64,000 bases of DNA from Reticulitermes lucifugus (Eukaryota; Arthropoda; Insecta; Blattodea; Rhinotermitidae), in NCBI GenBank assembly GCA_026260175.1, contig JAKCWW010000844.1, positions 257 through 64,256 on the forward strand. Direction: 5' to 3'. Below, one piece after another: positions 23,769-35,422 of the stretch. The notes beneath the pieces were generated by a model that did not search any database, was not told the DNA's origin, and saw only the letters and a list, made by a program, of their open reading frames with translations. The position numbers and the translations under genes were made by a program. Each line of letters opens with the position of its first letter. The first letter of the stretch is position 1.

Positions 23769-26692
23769 AACTATATATATCAACTCAGATTTGGGAATGG
23801 TGTAGGTCTATCTACGTTAGGCCCACTTCATTCTGTTCCCTTTAATGGAATGTATAATGCGCTGCTATAGGCCCACAACTTCTCTGAAACCCGTGGCAAT
23901 TGTAAAAACGAATTTCATTTTGTTGCAACATAAAAACAACGCAGTTGCATTCGCAAAGATTTCTATCATAGGCGTTGTTCACAATACGAGTATGAAGTCG
24001 GTGTGACGTCCATGTTGAAAACACTTAAAGTAATTTAGTAATACGCCAGCATTTTTACATGGATTTCCTCTGTTGCAAGTCACTAAATTAAGAACATCCA
24101 AAGTTCTGCAGAAGTAAATTTTAAAAAATGTTATAACTATTTCCATGTTTCATACATCATAAAATGCCTAGCTATAGCGACTATAAGCAAGCACAATGCA
24201 TGAATGTAAGTGCAATGTTTGACTCATTCACAGCAGTCGGAAAGTGCGGAGCAGTTTTTTTGGGGGGAGAGAGAAGAATATCGCTGAATTTTGGTTGGCA
24301 CTTCCAGAGATAGTCTCTTGAGAACGTATATTATTACATATTGACAAAAATGCAAACACAGAATCGCAAGTCGTGAGGAGGTAACCATGTAACAATACCC
24401 GAAAGGGTGATTGAACTATGCATGCCATTGGTCCATGACCTTTGGAAGTTGGTAGGCAAGGGTCATTTACCCACAACCCCAGCGTACAGAGGGAAGAGAA
24501 GAGAGGTAGACTAGCGCAGAACCTCCACATTTTGGGCCTCAGAAGCGCAGCTCTCCTGCTCTTTTACGCATCAATACGTGACTCTTTTAGTCAGAAAGTT
24601 ATGTATGGATTTCGCCAAGGGAAATTCTTAACAGAACATTTCTCAATGCGTAGAAATAAAGTTATACAAACTTAAAAAAAAACTGAAATAAGACGTTACT
24701 TACTGACCTTGCAACTTTTGATCCTTGACTTACAAAAATAAGGAAGTATTGACACTCTGCCCATCATCCTCAAGAGAACGTTTATGTAACATACATAAGC
24801 AAGTCCGCTAAAGACCGACGCAACACAGGGCGTCTGTCATTTTAGTAACTTAATTGTCCATAATTGTATCATGTTGGCAGAGAGTACGTAATCAAGTCTC
24901 GAAGCGTTGCTGCTTGAATTTTACGTCAGTTGAAAAACAATCTAAGATCATTAAATGATAAAGTATGTTATCTTTGTGATCGAGCCAAAATATAAACTCT
25001 GAGATTTTATTGTGAGTGTTCAATTAATTCATTAGTGATAACTGTGATCAAAACGCGAATTTAGAAAACTCACAGTCCATTACAAATCACATCGTGAGGG
25101 CCAAAATGCCCTGTTGCTGGAAACTACATCAGTAAATGTGGTGACAGATACTTTGCTGTGACCGTAAGGCATTTTAGTACGGTATTTTCCAAATAATGAA
25201 AATGTAATGTCGTAATTTGATAGATACCCGAATACAAAGTTGTAACAGTATGTAATAATCATGGTATGCAAGCTGGTGAAAGATTAACAGGGACACTAAG
25301 TCTGAAAACACTTCAAAATATTTCTGAATAAAATTTGTAAGTCTGGCGTTGTAATGAATAGTAACAGTTTTACATTATATGCCTAATGGCTTGGAGCAAA
25401 TAAGTGTTCGCTTTGTTGATAAATCATTATCATATTCATATACAAGAACAGTCTAAATATTGAAGTAGCTATGATAAACCTGGTGATTTAATGCAACATT
25501 CATCATAACAGGAAGGTTAGAATATCGTTGCTTAAACTTTCTGTCAATCGCATCTTTGAGTTAAATCAACAATCTCACTGTTTTTGTCAACTTGCCTGAA
25601 CTACTAACGTGATATGAAGATCTGCCGTTATACCGTTTTCCGTATATTACGTAGCTTCGTACAGCTCATGTAGTAACTACCATTCTATATAAACGTCTTT
25701 AAATATCTATATTAATTTTCACCACAGTCATCGAAAATTTAAGAGGCAACGTAACAGACAAGAGACAACCACAGGCTGAATCCCAGCATGTTCCAGTTTC
25801 CACCATACTGTTATAGAACAACTGATATTTTTAAATGCTAAAAGTCTAAGTTCTTGTAAATATTTTAAAAGTAACCTCCGATTTGATAAGCAAGCGCGTG
25901 GGAAAGTGAAGCTTGATTCACACTGCAGTAACTTCACGGTCAGCACATGGTCACGGTAAAGATCCTTTTCCTGTACTTAAATGCATCTGTTCATACAAAT
26001 GGTCACGTCCATTCAAGGGGGCGCTCAGGTGAAAGTGGTATTCTTTGAAAGAATATTTGAGCCAAAAATTAATGCGGCTACAGCCAAATCTTTCTTTTAA
26101 GTTTTTGAAAACGTTTAAAACAAAAGGCACTGCGCTCGAGCGTTCCGTGGGCTTGCTCTAGTCAAACCGCTGACCATGAGCTAACCTTCACTAGAACGGG
26201 AGGGACACATAGTGTAGAGAAGCTCTTACAAGTCTAAAATTTATCGTGGTTAATTCAATACCTTTTGCACTTCCGACTTCCCCTAGTTGCTATATCATGA
26301 GTTCCAATTTGGAAATTAACGGCAATGTAAATAACGCGATAAAACAAAATAAAGCATACCGTTAAGTGTAAACACTAGGTTTGTTACAAATATCATTTTT
26401 AAAGATGTAATAATGAATAATTCGCACTTATTAAGCTCCAAGAATTCATGAACGAAACCCCTATCTTCTTTGATAAATTTCAAACAGCTCTGTATATAAC
26501 ATACGCTGAACAGTCTGCGCTGCAACTCCAAGTAATTATAACTCTAAACACGCAAATTATTTATCCTTTAAAGCGAAACCGCTACAGTAACCACCATTTA
26601 TATGCTTATCTACAAAACACAGACAAGTCTTAACATCATCTTATTACATAACTTCGAAAATGGCAGGTGCCTGAGAATGAAAAGGAATGCAC
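23769..26692. other. Long stretch with no recognised feature
   Basis: AT-rich DNA. Opposed frames at 24,228-24,675 and short frames elsewhere lack domains and exon borders. I see no SINE box, LINE motif or inverted repeat. Confidence 0.4.
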
Positions 26693-26710
26693 GAGAGAGA
26701 GAGAGAGAGA
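26693..26710. repeat. (GA)n microsatellite
   Basis: About nine GA units followed by a G run. Confidence 0.9.
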
Positions 26711-27044
26711 GGGGGGATAAATATCTGTGGTATCTAGAAAAAAACACGTGGAAGGAAAATGATTTTTATCCTTTACAGACGGATTTCTCCTGAACAGTAA
26801 ATTCTACGTTCATCACAGGTGTGTTACACAAGTTGCCTAAGAGCTACGGCGCCAATATACAATCTCAGACTCGCGGGCCTAACTTTGCAACTTAATACTA
26901 GAGCGCGTGAGACTGACATAATAGTGGGATACCATGCAATATTGTTCACTTAATTCTCAGTTAGTGTCTGTGCCGAATACACATTATTTTGATAAATTTC
27001 GCAAGTGACGAAAAATAATAAAGGATTTCCCGTTACATGTCAAG

Positions 27045-27292
27045 CAGGCATTGAGGGGAGGTAGAGGTATAGCTCTACCCATATTCGACACCGGCGCTAG
27101 AAGGGGGTGGGTGGTCAGGGCCACGCTCTGGCCGCTTTACCCCGGGAAAGAGACCCTGTACCCACTGGACAGGTGGCTGGATAAACCTCGGGGCTGGTCT
27201 GGATGAGTTCGGAAAATCTCGCCCCCACAGGGGTTCGAACCCCGGACCGTAGCAAATCGCTATAGTGACTACGCTATCCAGAACGCCTAATT
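27045..27292 (-). mobile_element. tRNA-SINE family A (subfamily 2)
   Basis: Minus-strand head GGCGTTCTGGATAGCGTAGT, then CACTATAGCGATTTGCTACG and B box GGTTCGAACCCC. The body has CCGGGGTAAAGCGGCCAGAG. The 3' part is GGGTAGAGCTATACCTCTAC, a block shared with the 59.8 kb copy and different from subfamily 1. The 5' half of the body has a well-preserved GGGGCGAGATTTTCCG. Confidence 0.85.
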
Positions 27293-27489
27293 CAATTTTC
27301 CTCACATTGCTTTAGTTGTTGTTATTATTTCATCATCATCATCTTTAACATTCCCACGCAGGATTTTATATACATATATTCCAACAGGCCAAAAAACCCT
27401 CACAGCGAGGACAAACTAGCGACTTACGAAACATCACACCACACGGACTCGAATCTGAACTGAGGGTAAGATCTGAGGTTATCACAGCG
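27293..27489. other. No gene seen
   Basis: Short AT-rich interval with an ATC/ATT-rich patch near 27,325-27,345. Confidence 0.4.
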
Positions 27490-27645
27490 ATGAATATTAA
27501 GATAGCAGTGACGCCGTGCAGTCTGGTAAAATTTACCACATTTCGGAAGAATTTTTCTACCTTCAAGGTGGTGTCAGCAGATTCCTTTGAAATGTCAGCA
27601 ACTTTCTACCAAACTATACGACTTCACATCCCAGAATACAGTAAG
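27490..27645 (-). repeat. Decayed foldback/hammerhead-family repeat
   Basis: GCAGTGACGCCGTGCAGTCT at one side and CATCCCAGAATACAG at the other belong to the family's arms. The centre TTTACCACATTTCGGAAGAA corresponds, inverted, to the GAAA side of the core. No working core remains. Confidence 0.4.
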
Positions 27646-27954
27646 ACTAAAAAGACTATGTTCTGAACACGGTAAAGAGCCTTTGAGTCTGATAAAAGAA
27701 GGTCAATTTGTTGACTAGCTTAGTGAATCGAAGGGATTTCACTCATATTATTGCCATATATTGCTGTCTCTCATAAATCGAAATTATATGCAACAAATGT
27801 GTAGTAGGTCTCTAATATGATGAAACTGTCGGGTACAATTCAGCAACAGGGAAACTCTTATTCATGCAAAGACGTCTAATCGTTTTTTAAAGATATTTAA
27901 CGCAAAACTGTGAAACAGTTTTGAAAACAATCATGCAAGATGATTCAAGGCTTC

Positions 27955-28105
27955 TAGGATGTGAGACTGCATATTTGGACGAGTAGTCCCCGATATTTCG
28001 AAAGATCCTAGCGCCTTCATCTTCAGGATCTGAAAGTCCAAGAAGAAACTCGCCCAAAATACAGCGTCACGACGCAGAAGGCTTCAGTGTTCAGCAACAC
28101 CGCTA
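27955..28105 (-). repeat. Terminal repeat with complete hammerhead core
   Basis: Minus strand 28026-27992: CUGAAGA, stem II GAAGG/CUUUC (one G-U pair), GAAA, then UAUC. The helix III segment is AUAU instead of ACGU, still self-complementary. The region to 28,105 (CAGCGTCACGACGCAGAAGG, GCAACACCGC) looks like the rest of the foldback arm. Confidence 0.55.
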
Positions 28106-28227
28106 TGACAGAAGCTCGCAGCTCACATCATACAAGATATTAAAAACTGTAAGACTATCCCTCTTCTTAGTTAAACACCATGCCATGAATATATACGAAA
28201 GAGTCGAAATATATTTCTATGCATTCT

Positions 28228-28432
28228 TAACCTAGGCACTAGATAGAAGTGAGAGATCAGCTTCACGCCCCGGTCGTTCTACCCCGGAGAAAGGGCCCTA
28301 AATATTCTTTGCATACGGGCTGGATAGAAGTCACAGCCAGTCTGGGCACTGTGGAGAGGAGAAATATACCTTGCCTATGCCAGGAATCGGCCTTCCAACC
28401 TGTGGCCTAATCATTACACCGAGTAAACTTAA
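28228..28432 (-). mobile_element. tRNA-SINE family A, diverged
   Basis: Minus strand: CTCGGTGTAATGATTAGGCC in place of the head, GAAGGCCGATTCCTGGCAT, CAGACTGGCTGTGACTTC, GGTAGAACGACCGGGGCGTG, GCTGATCTCTCACTTC. The tail is lost. Confidence 0.6.
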
Positions 28433-28769
28433 TACAAAAAATATGACGAGTGGATAAGATCTTCTCAGTGACATGCCCATTTAAAAATTTCGATGTGTAT
28501 ATTTTTCTACAAATTAAAGGAGAACTGACTTCAGCAAGTAACGTGCGGCCCTTGAAGAACAGCAGAAAAGATGACAAAAACTCTCTTATTGCTAGTAAAG
28601 AGGCAAGCACGTTTCCTCGTATTGTGTACTAACTGGGTGTTAATGCTGCTTATAACTAACTGCGAAGTGGGAAACTAATCATGAATAACAACCACAACTG
28701 AGAATTATAACCGCAGCTGGTCGACAGAAGAACCAGCAGCAATATTACTGTCTACTAACCAACTAAATG

Positions 28770-28872
28770 CACTTTCACTTTCAACTTTTTATTGTTTACA
28801 ACTTTTCACCTACATACGTTTCGGTCCATACAAAGACCATCATCAGGGGGTACAAAAACTGCGTTCTATTTA
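28770..28872 (-). repeat. Terminal repeat with hammerhead core
   Basis: Minus strand 28846-28811: CUGAUGA, stem II GGUC/GACC, GAAAC, loop GUAU, GUA. The core bases agree with the hammerhead consensus. The flanking stem I is weak. Confidence 0.6.
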
Positions 28873-29117
28873 CATCCATAGGTTCAATATGTCACCATAT
28901 GCAGTCTAGTTCAATTCAATATTTTATGTAGTTATAATCACTTTCTAAAACACGTATTTAAAAAGTCAAATTGTGACGTATGTATAAAACACTGTATATA
29001 AGTTCTTAAAACGATCGTCAATGTTGTATTTAAAAGGTTAAAAACGTCAACATGGATATCATGATTTTCTTTTACACAGCAATATGATTCAACTTTTTCT
29101 TGGCACTTCTAACCTGC

Positions 29118-29363
29118 CTATTGTTTATTTAATGCAGTCCTTCTATTTGTTGCCTTTTTTGCATTGTTTTCTTTGAATTTTTTACAATATTTTCTGACAT
29201 CTTCTGTAGCTTTGTTTCTCAAATTTGTATGAACATCCATACAACAGTCAAGATTCGAACCATATGCCCCAGTAAAACACTTCATCAATGCAATCACTTG
29301 GCAGCATACAAGGTATAAATCACTATAAACGATCTGCTCAGCATTTCGAAATCTACACCCCAA
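29118..29363 (-). other. Open frame of unknown origin, possible transposon ORF remnant
   Basis: An 81-codon frame ends TAA in 29,118-29,120. The peptide is Cys- and Lys-rich and coding-like (NAEQIVYSDLYLVCCQVI, ALMKCFTGAYGSNLDCC, VRKYCKKFKENNAKKATNRR). It lies 250 bp 5', on the same strand, of the hammerhead-bearing repeat at 28.8 kb, so it could be the end of a retroelement ORF. No domain recognised. Confidence 0.25.
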
Positions 29364-29484
29364 CTCCTAATGACCAAGACATGCATTCGTCCTTTTATTA
29401 GTTCTGCAAATGACATTTATGGAGTGTAATGCACTGGCACCACACCATAACACTAAAACTGAACAATACATACGTCATAAGGCG

Positions 29485-29795
29485 GAGGAACTAATAGAAT
29501 ATTAGACAAAACTGCATAATGAGGATCTCTGTAACTCGTATTCTTAGCCGGTGTTATTAGGATGATCATCAAGAAGGGTGAGATGGACGGACCCATAGTA
29601 CACGTGGGACAGATAAGAATTGCATGAAAAATTAAATAGGTTCTCTAAGTGGAACTTTGAAGGAACAAGAAAAATGGGAGAAAAACAATAAAATATATAT
29701 TTGAAGAATAGGGCGTGAAAAAATTAGTTGGAGTAACCTGGTTTAGGAGAAGGCCCAGTGATGGTCACATGGTAACGAATATTCAGGTGCCACTT
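29485..29795 (+). mobile_element. LINE 3' ORF fragment, strongly decayed
   Basis: KLHNEDLCNSYS is followed, across stops, by remains of IRVIKSRRMRWAGHV and of the VGKPEG region. The order matches the copies at 21.4 and 23.5 kb. Several stops and frame changes. Confidence 0.6.
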
Positions 29796-31225
29796 CAGCT
29801 TCTCAAATACTCCGTTACGTATAGTTAGTTATTGGAGTCATATATCACAATTAGGAGAATTTTAATTACTTTTGTTTCTGGATTGTGTCCATTGTTGGAC
29901 TCACAAGTGTGTGTTGTGTACCTACAGCAGGAATGACGAAGCACTGGCATCAACTTACATTTCGGATGGTAATAGTGATTACAGATTTTATCTGTATACG
30001 TAATACGAGCCACTTAATAATTGTCGCTCTCAAATTATCCATAAACAAGTGAAGAACTGAAGTATCAAACAATGAGCACAAAAATCTGATTACGTACACC
30101 AGGAGGTAGTGGAACAATGAGGACGGCAGGCACTATTCCTTATTAGTAGTTTCTAATATAATTGATGCTCTAGGAAGTGAAAATATTCCCCATCCTTGGC
30201 CTACAGCAACTAAGTTCGAGCACAGTAAATCAGCCAGGACAATATTTTTCGTAGTATCTGTTAAATTCTACAAATGGCCTATTAACAACGTCATTATGGC
30301 TGCTGTAAATGATAAAAACAAGACAGAGAGGGGACGTGTAAAATATCATGCGATTCGTAGAGGTGTAGTAGGAGAGCCCACCAATCAGAGTCAGGCCGCA
30401 CCCTGTGAACGGTACGAAATTTATTGCATGCGGCAAATTGCATAACCCCATAAGGTAGTCGCGCGCAGTGTGGCACCATGGAAAATGTTCTCATCGTTGC
30501 AGAGCTTATGATATGAGGTTCTTCAGGAAAGTGAAGCGTGCACAGCACATAATTACGGTGTTGACTTAACTTGACAATAAACTACAGGGCGACAGTTACC
30601 AGCCCTAAATCCTTATGTTGCCCTACATCTCGCAAGAGTATTTACTTTATTTGGTACCACCCACCCCATTCATACGCCAAATTGTCACTACTACATACAA
30701 ATAAACATTACTGATTTTCTTACTGTCAATTGCCACAAACGTACGTACGCGTAGTTTCTGCACACATTTCAAAATTTATGTTCGTAATTGATACATATTC
30801 TTTACTTATACATAATATGGCCCTAAAGAAACACATTACTATTTCTAAACTTAATTGTGGGCAGCGAAGCTTACTTCCAAACTTATTCTGGGCACCGGCC
30901 GAAAACTCTTAAGAAACCCTGCTCTATATTGCGGTACAATGAGCCAATTTCTTGGAGAAATACTACGTTAAGCTTTGAAATTGCTGACACTCGTCTCTAT
31001 TTCAACGTCACATCTCAAGAAATAACATTGTTTCGCTCGCATAAAACATAATTAACCGAAGACCGAAGACAATCCTGATAGCAGCGTATATAACATTTTA
31101 CTCTGTGGAATTTATTTAATGTTGAAACTTTCAGAATAATCCACTCTGTAGTAAATACGGCAACACCGTCAAAAAGGGGGATGCCGACATCCTGTTAAAA
31201 GCGTCGTTGCAAAATTTCTTTGTAA
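29796..31225. other. No feature seen
   Basis: AT-rich. Short opposed frames near 30,230-30,550 and 30,730-31,050 have no domain or exon border. Confidence 0.4.
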
Positions 31226-31227
31226 TT

Positions 31228-31515
31228 TAAGGGGCGAGAAGGTTTATAGCGTCCCGACGCCCGGCATCGCACCATGTGGCAATGCCGCACCAGACATTTT
31301 GCCTGGCGTCCGCCCATCCCCATCCCCTAGCTTTCTTCCCGTGCCTGCCTGCAGTACGGATCGATAACCAGTACCACACCAGCTTTAGCTCTCTACCCCG
31401 GTAGGCTTCCTGCCACTGCTGATGATGGGGGTTGTGGAAGGGACAGGCGTCGCGACGAGCGTCGAGTCGACTCCGACCGGGGGCAGGGGCAGCCCTAGGC
31501 TGGGTTGGGTTCACT
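31228..31515. other. GC-rich island of unknown nature
   Basis: An abrupt change to GC- and CpG-rich sequence with sharp borders. It contains GCGTCGCGACGAGCGTCGAG and several C- or G-tracts. The minus strand is open for 95 codons, rich in Arg and Ala, as GC-rich DNA often is by chance. No SINE, tRNA or rRNA match recognised. It could be a repeat or a CpG-island promoter. Confidence 0.4.
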
Positions 31516-32109
31516 AACTCTCCCTCCTTGACTATAAAACACAGGGCTTACCGCACCCCGTGACCATTTCACGACGTACTATCTCAAATCGAAAGAAATT
31601 GTGCTAACGAGATTATGCACTTACATACAATTCTACACGTCCCCACGTCGCTCAATGTTTTCATTCAAAAAGTCCTACACCACACCTTTAAGTTATTTTG
31701 GTTTCCCTTAATTTATACTCATTGCGATAACAGGCAAACAAATCTTATTAACCAACGCAGTTCTTAGAGATTTTTGCAACATCAAAAACATTTCCGCTGA
31801 CGACAAAGGTTTATTACTGTTTTGAGTCAGAGAAAAATAATCACTAATCCTTATTAATACTGAGTAAGCAATATCATGATAATACACTTATTTACTAAAA
31901 ACGTAAAACGAAATATTTTTATATCTTAATTTCAAAACAGATACGTTACATTATTCCACGAAAAGTTCATAAATATCAGTTCTATGAAACGAAATTTCCC
32001 CCATACGGGTTCAATAACCCCAGACTACGCGTTGCAGATTTGCGCTTCAAGCGGCTAGCCTGTGCACTAAAGAATTTGCATATCTCTAAAGCATATACAT
32101 ACATATACG
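31516..32109. other. No feature seen
   Basis: AT-rich spacer between the GC island and a microsatellite cluster. Confidence 0.4.
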
Positions 32110-32240
32110 AGCGCGCGCGCACACACACACACAAACAGATATATATATATATATATACTACCACTACTACGATTATTATTATTTTAACACAACAAAAACA
32201 ACTCCTATTATTACTACTACTACTACTACTACTACTAATA
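32110..32240. repeat. Compound microsatellite cluster
   Basis: In order: (GC)n, (AC)n, (AT)n, ATT-rich, then (TAC)n at 32,211-32,236. The opposed long frames here are low-complexity artefacts. Confidence 0.9.
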
Positions 32241-33039
32241 CTAATACTGCTGCAATTAAGTCTAAAAGTTTGCGAACGAGATGTTTTAGCGAGGTAAAAC
32301 ACACAGCGTACTCTCGATTATCTGGGTTGTGGTGGAGAGAGGAGTGCACCAATGATGAAGAAACACGAATAATCCAAAACATATACTTTATTTGGCCACA
32401 AACAAAAAATGGAATTTATTATATACATAACACATATATAGCTTACGCTTATTTTTACGTAAATATGCCGTGATTTTCTTTTGCCTTCGGAATTCCCTAA
32501 TAAAAACAAAACTTTTCCTACCTTCGATTTTAGTCATAAAGAACTTACTTTCGCGCACAGATAATCAAAAGTACAGTCTATATTAAGTTTTTCTCATCGT
32601 CTTAACCAAAAAATAAACATAAGATTCAGAAGCCAAAGCTATTACATTGACGTGCAGCAAGTTTGACACACACACAACTACATTCCTTATTTAACATACC
32701 TTAAAGTTTAGCTCTTAAAAACGGTGACAGTAAATAAGGAAAGACTGGAAAAATAAAGAAAAAAAAGAAAGAGGAGAAGAAAGACACAAGCTAAAGCACA
32801 AAGAAATAAAACTTAAGTAATGCTTACTAAGTTTTTGCACTCATATAAGTGCTATCTGCCACCAGAAGCCTAACATCAGAAAGCACTAACGCTTGACTTC
32901 TGTTAGTGATGGCTGTCCCATGCTTTTGGAAAACACTGTTCCACACCCGACCAGATCGTCGTAACCGCATACGCTGCGTTTCTACTAGACATGAATAAAC
33001 ATAAAGAAATATTAGTCAGTATTCTACTGAAACCTATAG
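32241..33039. other. No gene seen
   Basis: AT-rich with a purine-rich patch (AAAAAAGAAAGAGGAGAAGA) near 32,760. No exon or repeat end recognised. Confidence 0.4.
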
Positions 33040-33041
33040 CT

Positions 33042-33318
33042 AAAAGGTAAAGTTGTCACCCTGCACTCCATGAAGGCATAGAGGAAGAGGAAATGTATAG
33101 CTTCACTCATTCTTAGCCTCGGCACTAAATTTGGGTAAGTGGTCAGCTTCAGACCCCGGCCACTATAGTCCAAATGACAGAATCCCCGGTATCAGTTGAA
33201 TAGCAGGCGGTCTGGAAGATTTGGAGAAGAAAACATTCGGTGCACCTCCCGAGAATCGAAGCGCAGATTGTCGAGCCCACAGTCTAACACTATACAATCT
33301 ATGCTATTTCGGCTCATC
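33042..33318 (-). mobile_element. tRNA-SINE family A, diverged
   Basis: Minus-strand head GCCGAAATAGCATAGATTGT; CGCTTCGATTCTCGGGAGG as B-box remnant; GGCCGGGGTCTGAAGCTGAC; and tail TTCATGGAGTGCAGGGTGAC ending CAACTTTACCTTTT. Confidence 0.7.
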
Positions 33319-33744
33319 CTTTGAAGTATAGGCCTAAGATTTTCTCAATACAACATCCGAAAAGAAAGAGACGTCACTTGAGCCCCACATAACGAAATTT
33401 TGTAAGAATGAGGGTTGCTTTCAGGCAGTAATTCTTGACTTCACTGTTACGATGAAAAAGCTTTTTAGCACTCGGAGCTACTGGAAAAACCAAGAAATAA
33501 TCCAGACCTAAAATTCAGCCTCAAGTGTAATATATCAACTACGACACTGACAGGTAGAGAAAATTAAAAATGACATTTTAAACGTTGCCACGCCAGCAAG
33601 CGAACACACGGTTACTGAAGCACAGGTTGTTTTGAGGGAAATCTAGAGTATCACAACTGCCTGGATTTACTCCATTTGCAATGCAATGTAACTAATTCCA
33701 TGATATATGATTTTGCGTAGTTGACATTTAATCAGGTGATCAAA
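33319..33744. other. No gene seen
   Basis: AT-rich interval. A motif GTAACTAATTCCATG near 33,689 resembles the LINE 3' tail but stands alone. Confidence 0.4.
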
Positions 33745-33747
33745 AAA

Positions 33748-33922
33748 TTTGTTGAAGTTTCAAGACCTCTGGGATAAAACGCCGTGTTGATCCTTCTACT
33801 GCCTGAAGATGGAGGTAGCAATATTCTCTAAAAGTTCATTAAACATTTCCCAACCGACAAGGCGTCATATTCTAAAATACTTAACTCTTCATCAACGCCG
33901 CTGTGAGGATTTCAACCTGGTA
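33748..33922 (+). repeat. Decayed foldback/hammerhead-family repeat
   Basis: Arms TGGGATAAAACGCCGTGTTG and, inverted, CATCAACGCCGCTGTG are recognisable. On the plus strand CCTGAAGATGGAGGTAGC (33,813-33,830) is an upstream core box and stem; the GAAAC side is lost. Confidence 0.45.
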
Positions 33923-34352
33923 CAATAAATTCCACACTTTTATGCAATCGGAAGGTACTAGAAGCCCACAATAGGCGACTATTCTGAGACGGTCCAATCA
34001 TATACACCTCTTTACACTCGATTTATTTAATATTCGTTTTAACATTATTCTATTTTCTATTACAGGGACCCGCAAATGGTCTCATAATTAAACGTCTTCA
34101 GACGAAAATATTACAAGCCTTTCTCATTTTTCTTAATGCGTACTTGTCCGCTACATATCACTTCTTAATTTGTACAAGTTATCAGTTTATCCGTCCCCAG
34201 TGTGTGTCATGTGCAAGGAAGGTAATTCCGTTATGAATGAAGATCATTCCTGGATTGCACATTTCTAAATTATGGGAATAATCCATCCATTGTAAAATTA
34301 TATTGGGATGATAGAAGGCAGATGGAATTCCTCCCAACTGACCGAGTATCAA
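33923..34352. other. No feature seen
   Basis: AT-rich sequence between repeats. Confidence 0.4.
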
Positions 34353-34408
34353 ATACTACTACTACTACTACTACTACTACCGCCACCGCCACCACCCTAC
34401 CACCACCA
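34353..34408. repeat. (ACT)n then (CCA/CCG)n microsatellite
   Basis: About nine ACT units followed directly by CCG/CCA triplets. Confidence 0.9.
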
Positions 34409-34526
34409 ATTTAATCACCTGAGCAATACGACGTGAAGAGGAAGCTTTATAACAAAATCTCTTCAAGAACAGTCAACGTTACTGCTTCTCAATTCACAAA
34501 GCCTTCCCTGTTCTGTTGTCTACATC

Positions 34527-35070
34527 AGTGGTATTCAACCTGAGGTACGCGAAGACATCTTAGGGGGTACGTAAAATTAAAAAAAAAACAAGTATATTAT
34601 TTCATGATAAAAACTGAATAATCAGGGCCAGATTTAGGGTTAGCCACAAGACACCCAGATGTAAGGACATGCGATTTGGGAGCGCCATTCCCCCCTCCCC
34701 CCCCTCTCTCTCTCTCTCTCCCTTATGCGATCTTATCTGGGCAGCTAGTTTCATTTTATTCACATAGTGCATATAAGTTTGCTTTGCTAAAATACCTTTG
34801 TCCCTTTATTAATTTTTATATAATATGCAATAATATATTTGTTATTTAATAGCTTGATTCTCCTTTTCTCATTTAAAACTTATTATTTANNNNNNNNNNN
34901 NNNNNNNNNNNNNNNNNNNNNNNNNNNNNNNNNNNNNNNNNNNNNNNNNNNNNNNNNNNNNNNNNNAGACTATGTATAACTTGAATTATGCACCAACAGC
35001 TTTGGGGGTACAAAGTTGAAGAGAAATTACATGTGGGGGTAACCGAAAAAGAAAAGGTTGAATACTACTG
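34527..35070. mobile_element. Non-autonomous hAT element with 8-bp target duplication
   Basis: Ends CAGTGGTATTCAACC and, inverted, CAGTAGTATTCAACC match at 14 of 15 bases. They are flanked by perfect 8-bp direct repeats GTCTACAT (34,519-34,526 and 35,071-35,078), diagnostic of hAT. Subterminal GGGGGTAC blocks are present on both sides. The inside contains CAGGGCCAGATTTAGG at 34,625, the start of a second hAT-type end that suggests a nested insertion, then poly-C/(CT)n and a 77-base run of N (34,890-34,966). No transposase seen. Confidence 0.85.
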
Positions 35071-35146
35071 GTCTACATCACAATCTGCCTACTTGTAGTT
35101 CTTCTAGGTTTTAGGATATTGTCCCCAGTCTTATATTAAAAAGGAA

Positions 35147-35422
35147 GACGGGACAGTCTAGTCATTATACTAAGAAGGCTACGGGCTGGACTATTCGGGA
35201 TTCGACTCCCGGCCAGGACAAGAATTTTATTTCGTCTCCAAAAGTCCAGACCGACTTTGGTGCAGACCCAGTCTCTCTAATTGGTAAGGGAAGCAAAGCG
35301 GCCGGGGCGTGAAGCTGACCACTCACCTCATTTAGCATCGAGAATGAGTGGAACCATAAATCTATTCCTCGATACGTCTTCATGGCGTGAACAGGGACAG
35401 CTGTACCTTTACCTTGTATTCA
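35147..35422 (+). mobile_element. tRNA-SINE family A, near full length
   Basis: Head with GGCTACGGGCTGGACTATTC and B-box region GGGATTCGACTCCCGG; ATTTTATTTCGTCTCC; AAGCAAAGCGGCCGGGGCGT; GAAGCTGACCACTCACCTC; and the 3' end TTCATGGCGTGAACAGGGAC, then ACCTTTACCTT. The A-box region is altered. Confidence 0.8.

Noticed and set aside
31982-32302. 106- and 85-codon frames near 32.1 kb
   Set aside because: Translations of microsatellites (Ser, Thr, Leu, Ile and Val runs).
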